Below are positions 48,127-51,121 of a stretch of DNA of 51,121 nucleotides, in pieces (the stretch's first letter is position 1; each line of letters starts with the position of its first letter). Made by a program: the position numbers and the translations under genes. The stretch is from Saccoglossus kowalevskii. Taxonomy: Eukaryota > Hemichordata > Enteropneusta > Harrimaniidae. The notes under the pieces are model-generated. The model worked only from the letters and a program-made list of their open reading frames with translations. It had not been told where the DNA came from and ran no database searches. The stretch is from positions 20,691 through 71,811 of the forward strand of contig NW_003125910.1 in NCBI RefSeq assembly GCF_000003605.2, written 5' to 3'.

Positions 48127-49980
48127 CGTTTACTTTAACATTGTGATTATAATTATGTGTTTGTTTAACGTTATGTTTACAAAAATGTGTTTACCTTAAC
48201 GCTGTGTTTATAATTTTGTGTTTACCTTAACGTTATGTTTACAAAAATGTGTTTACCTTAACGCTGTGTTTCTAATGATGTGTTTACCCTAACGTTCTGT
48301 ATATAATTATGTGTTTACCTCAACGTTGTTTTTTAATGATGTGTTTACCCTAACGTTGTGTTTATAATTATGTGTTTACCTTAACGTTATGTTTACAAAA
48401 ATGTGTTTACCTTAACGCTGTATTTCTAATGTTGTGTTTACCCTAACGTTCTGTATATAATTATGTGTTTAGCTAAACGTTAAGTTTATAAAATTGTGTT
48501 TACCTTAACGCTGTGATTGTAATGATGTGTTTACTTTAACGTTGTGTATATATTTATGTGTTTACCTTAATGTTATGTTTCTAATGATGTGTTTACCTTA
48601 ACGTTGTGTTTATAATTATGTGTTTACCTAAACGTTATGTTTACAAAAATGTGTTTACCTTAACGTCGTGTTTCTTATTATGTGTTTACCCTAACGCTGT
48701 GTTTCTAATCACGTGTTTACGTTAACGTTGCGTTTACAAAGATGTGTTTACCTTAACGTTGTGTTTATAATTTTGTGTTTACCTTAACGCTGTGTTTACA
48801 AAGATGTGTTTACCTTAACGTTGTTGTGTTTATAATTTTGTGTTTACCTAAACGTTATGTTTACAAAAATGTGTTTACCTTAACGTCGTGTTTCTTATGA
48901 TGTGTTTACCCTAACGCTGTGTTTCTAATCACGTGTTTACCTTAACGTTGCGTTTACAAAGATGTGTTTACCTTAACGTTGTGTTTATAATTTTGTGTTT
49001 ACCTTAACGCTGTGTTTACAAAGATGTGTTTACCTTAACGTTGTTGTGTTTATAATTTTGTGTTTACCTTAACGTTGTGTTTACAAAGATGTGTTTACCT
49101 TAACGCTGTGTTTACAAAGATGTGTTTACCTTAACGCTGTGTTTACAAAGATGTGTTTACCTTAACGCTGTGTTTACAAAGATATGTTTACCTTAACGCT
49201 GTGTTTATAATTTTGTGCTTACCTTAACGTTGTGTTTACAAAGATGTGTTTACATTAACGCTGTGTTTACAAAGATGTGTTTACCTTAACGCTGTGTTTA
49301 CAAAGATGTGTTTACCTTAACGCTGTGTTTACAAAGATGTGTTTACCTTAACGCTGTGTTTATTATTTTGTGTTTACCATAACGCTGTGTTTACAGAGAT
49401 GTGTTTACCTTAACGCTGTGTTTACAAAGATGTGTTTACCTTAACGCTGTGTTTACAAAGATGTGTTTACCTTAACGCTGTGTTTACAAAGATGTGTTTA
49501 CCTTAACGTTGTGTTTATTATTTTGTGTTTACCTTAACGTTGTGTTTACAAAGATGTGTTTACCTTAACACTGTGTTTACAAAGATGTGTTTACCTTAAC
49601 GCTGTGTTTACAAAGATGTGTTTACCTTAACGCTGTGTTTACAAAGATGTGTTTACCTTAACGATGTGTTTACAAAGATGTGTTTACCTTAACGTTGTGT
49701 TTATTATTTTGTGTTTACCTTTACGTTGTGTTTACAAAGATGTGTTTACCTTAACGCTGTGTTTACAAAGATGTGTTTACCTTAACGCTGTGTTTACAAA
49801 GATGTGTTTACCTTAACGCTGTGTTTACAAAGATGTGTTTACCTTAACGCTGTGTTTACAAAGATGTGTTTACCTTAACGCTGTGTTTACAAAGATGTGT
49901 TTACCTTAACGCTGTGTTTACAAAGATGTGTTTACCTTAACGTTGTGTTTCTAATGATGTGTTCTCCTTAACGTTATGTT
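48127..49980. repeat. 31-bp satellite array B, about 60 units
   Basis: The consensus unit reads AAAGATGTGTTTACC then TTAACGCTGTGTTTAC. It aligns with the array A unit at 24 of 31 positions without gaps, so A and B are subfamilies of one monomer. The part next to A (to about 48700) is more varied. The distal part (about 49050-49940) is nearly uniform, with a TTTATAATTTTG or TTTATTATTTTG variant every five or six units. Confidence 0.96.
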
Positions 49981-51121
49981 AAGACAAACTATTTATAAAC
50001 TAGTTCTTCATTTCAAAACAAACTATAAACTAGTTCTTCATTTCAAGACAAACTATATACTTGTTTTTCATTTCAAGACAAACATAAATTTGTTTTTCAT
50101 TTCAAGACAAATTATAAACTAGTTCTTCCTTTCAAGACAAACTATTTATAAACTAGTTCTTCATTTCTAAACAAAACTTGTTCTTTATTTTAAGATTTCC
50201 CTTCAACTTGGTCTGCATTTCGGAAAAAAAGTATCCCCAAACTGGTTTTGTATTTGAAGTGAAGCTATCCATTAACTAGTTATCATATCATGACAAACTA
50301 TCACTTAGCTATATTTCCGGTTCAGGGCAAGGCATTATCTAGTTACATTTCAGGAAAAACAAGCAGCCATGGCAAATACTTCTTCATTTCAGGACAAACT
50401 ATTCACATACGTTTTTGCATGTCAGAACTGTTAATTAACTAATACTGTGTACATTGTATTAGAACAAACTATCCATCAACCAGGTAGGAAAGTTTTTGTA
50501 TTTCAGGACAAATTAACCATTAACTGGTTCTAAATTTCAGGGACTTTGAGTGATGGTGATGACTGTTGAGTGTAATTTATAACCAACTCGCTACCTAGCT
50601 TCCACCAGTGCCGATTCTGTGAGTTATGTCATAGTTCCATTCGTCATTTAATTTGAGATTATTTCCATTGAATATTATGTACTGTCTGCCATTTACTTTC
50701 TACATTGCAAGTCCATAGTATTTGTCACTACACGATTGTTTTATGCATTTGTGTCATATAGATTATAAGTTGTAGTTATTTCTTTTGTTCTTCGGACCAT
50801 GATGAAAACTACCTATGTGTACCCGAACGTCATCAAGTCTATGCTTACTTGATGCATAAAAACCATAGTTGGACTGAATCAAACACATTTCATGACTAAC
50901 TACCTATCAATTAATTTTATATTTAACATAAAATACATAAAATATTGGTAAACTTTTTCATAGCAAACTACATATGAACCACTTCGGCATTACAGGTCAA
51001 ACTACAAAGTAAATCTGCGCTTCAAGACAAACTATCTATATACTAGTTTTTCATTTCATAACAACTATGTATTATCTAGTTCTTCATTTCAAGACAAACT
51101 ATCTATAATCTAGTTCTTCCT
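49981..51121. repeat. 30-bp tandem repeat C, decaying, continues past the window
   Basis: The unit reads CAAGACAAACTATAAAC then TAGTTCTTCATTT. It is spaced 29-34 bp from 49983 to about 50190 (34 when TTTA is inserted). Degenerate units (TTTCAGGACAAACTAT and similar) are scattered to about 50540. A unique stretch follows at about 50545-50985, then fresh copies resume to the window end. It is unrelated to the 31-bp monomer. Confidence 0.85.

Noticed and set aside
45983-49980. Regular short repeats resembling a CRISPR array
   Set aside because: The 31-bp units are contiguous with no spacers, the region is in an animal genome, and no cas-like genes are present. It is a satellite.

Overview
This window comes from an animal nuclear genome. 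It is AT-rich, has spliced exons with GT/AG introns, microsatellites, short inverted-repeat transposons, long satellite-like arrays and one scaffold gap. I recognise one protein-coding gene: a T-box transcription factor of the Tbx2/3 (optomotor-blind) family, on the + strand from 19650 to 29314. I resolve it into six coding exons that join in frame to 740 codons plus a stop. The sequence looks like an invertebrate bilaterian, and I lean toward an ambulacrarian (hemichordate or echinoderm) or another invertebrate deuterostome. That lean rests on general resemblance of the T-box sequence and cannot be settled without a search.

Layout. Positions 1-19.5 kb: non-coding upstream DNA with a TTTA microsatellite (259-525), a TTAA-flanked MITE (4416-4548), a homogeneous 43-bp minisatellite of 12 copies (15779-16297) and a short 24-bp repeat (16627-16722). 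Positions 19.5-30.8 kb: candidate promoter (paired CCAAT boxes and an initiator-like site), the six Tbx2/3 exons, and a probable 3' UTR of about 1.5 kb with two Pumilio-type motifs and two poly(A) signal candidates. Positions 30.8-37.6 kb: non-coding. Positions 37.6-39.0 kb: a 56-bp tandem array. Positions 39186-40150: a GT microsatellite running into an 882-base gap. Positions 40.2-46.0 kb: non-coding with a second MITE (44052-44247, TA duplication). Position 46.0 kb to the end: three adjoining tandem arrays. Two are 31-bp subfamilies of one ancestral monomer with internal higher-order periods; the third is a 30-bp family that runs off the window.

No second gene is supported in the roughly 19.6 kb upstream or 21.8 kb downstream of the Tbx2/3 coding region. 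Isolation like this is common around developmental regulators, whose enhancers often lie in such flanks. I see no operon-like, defence or otherwise undescribed multi-gene system. The most unusual structure is the layered satellite block at 46-51 kb, where a 31-bp monomer is organised into 155-bp and roughly 310-335-bp higher-order units.
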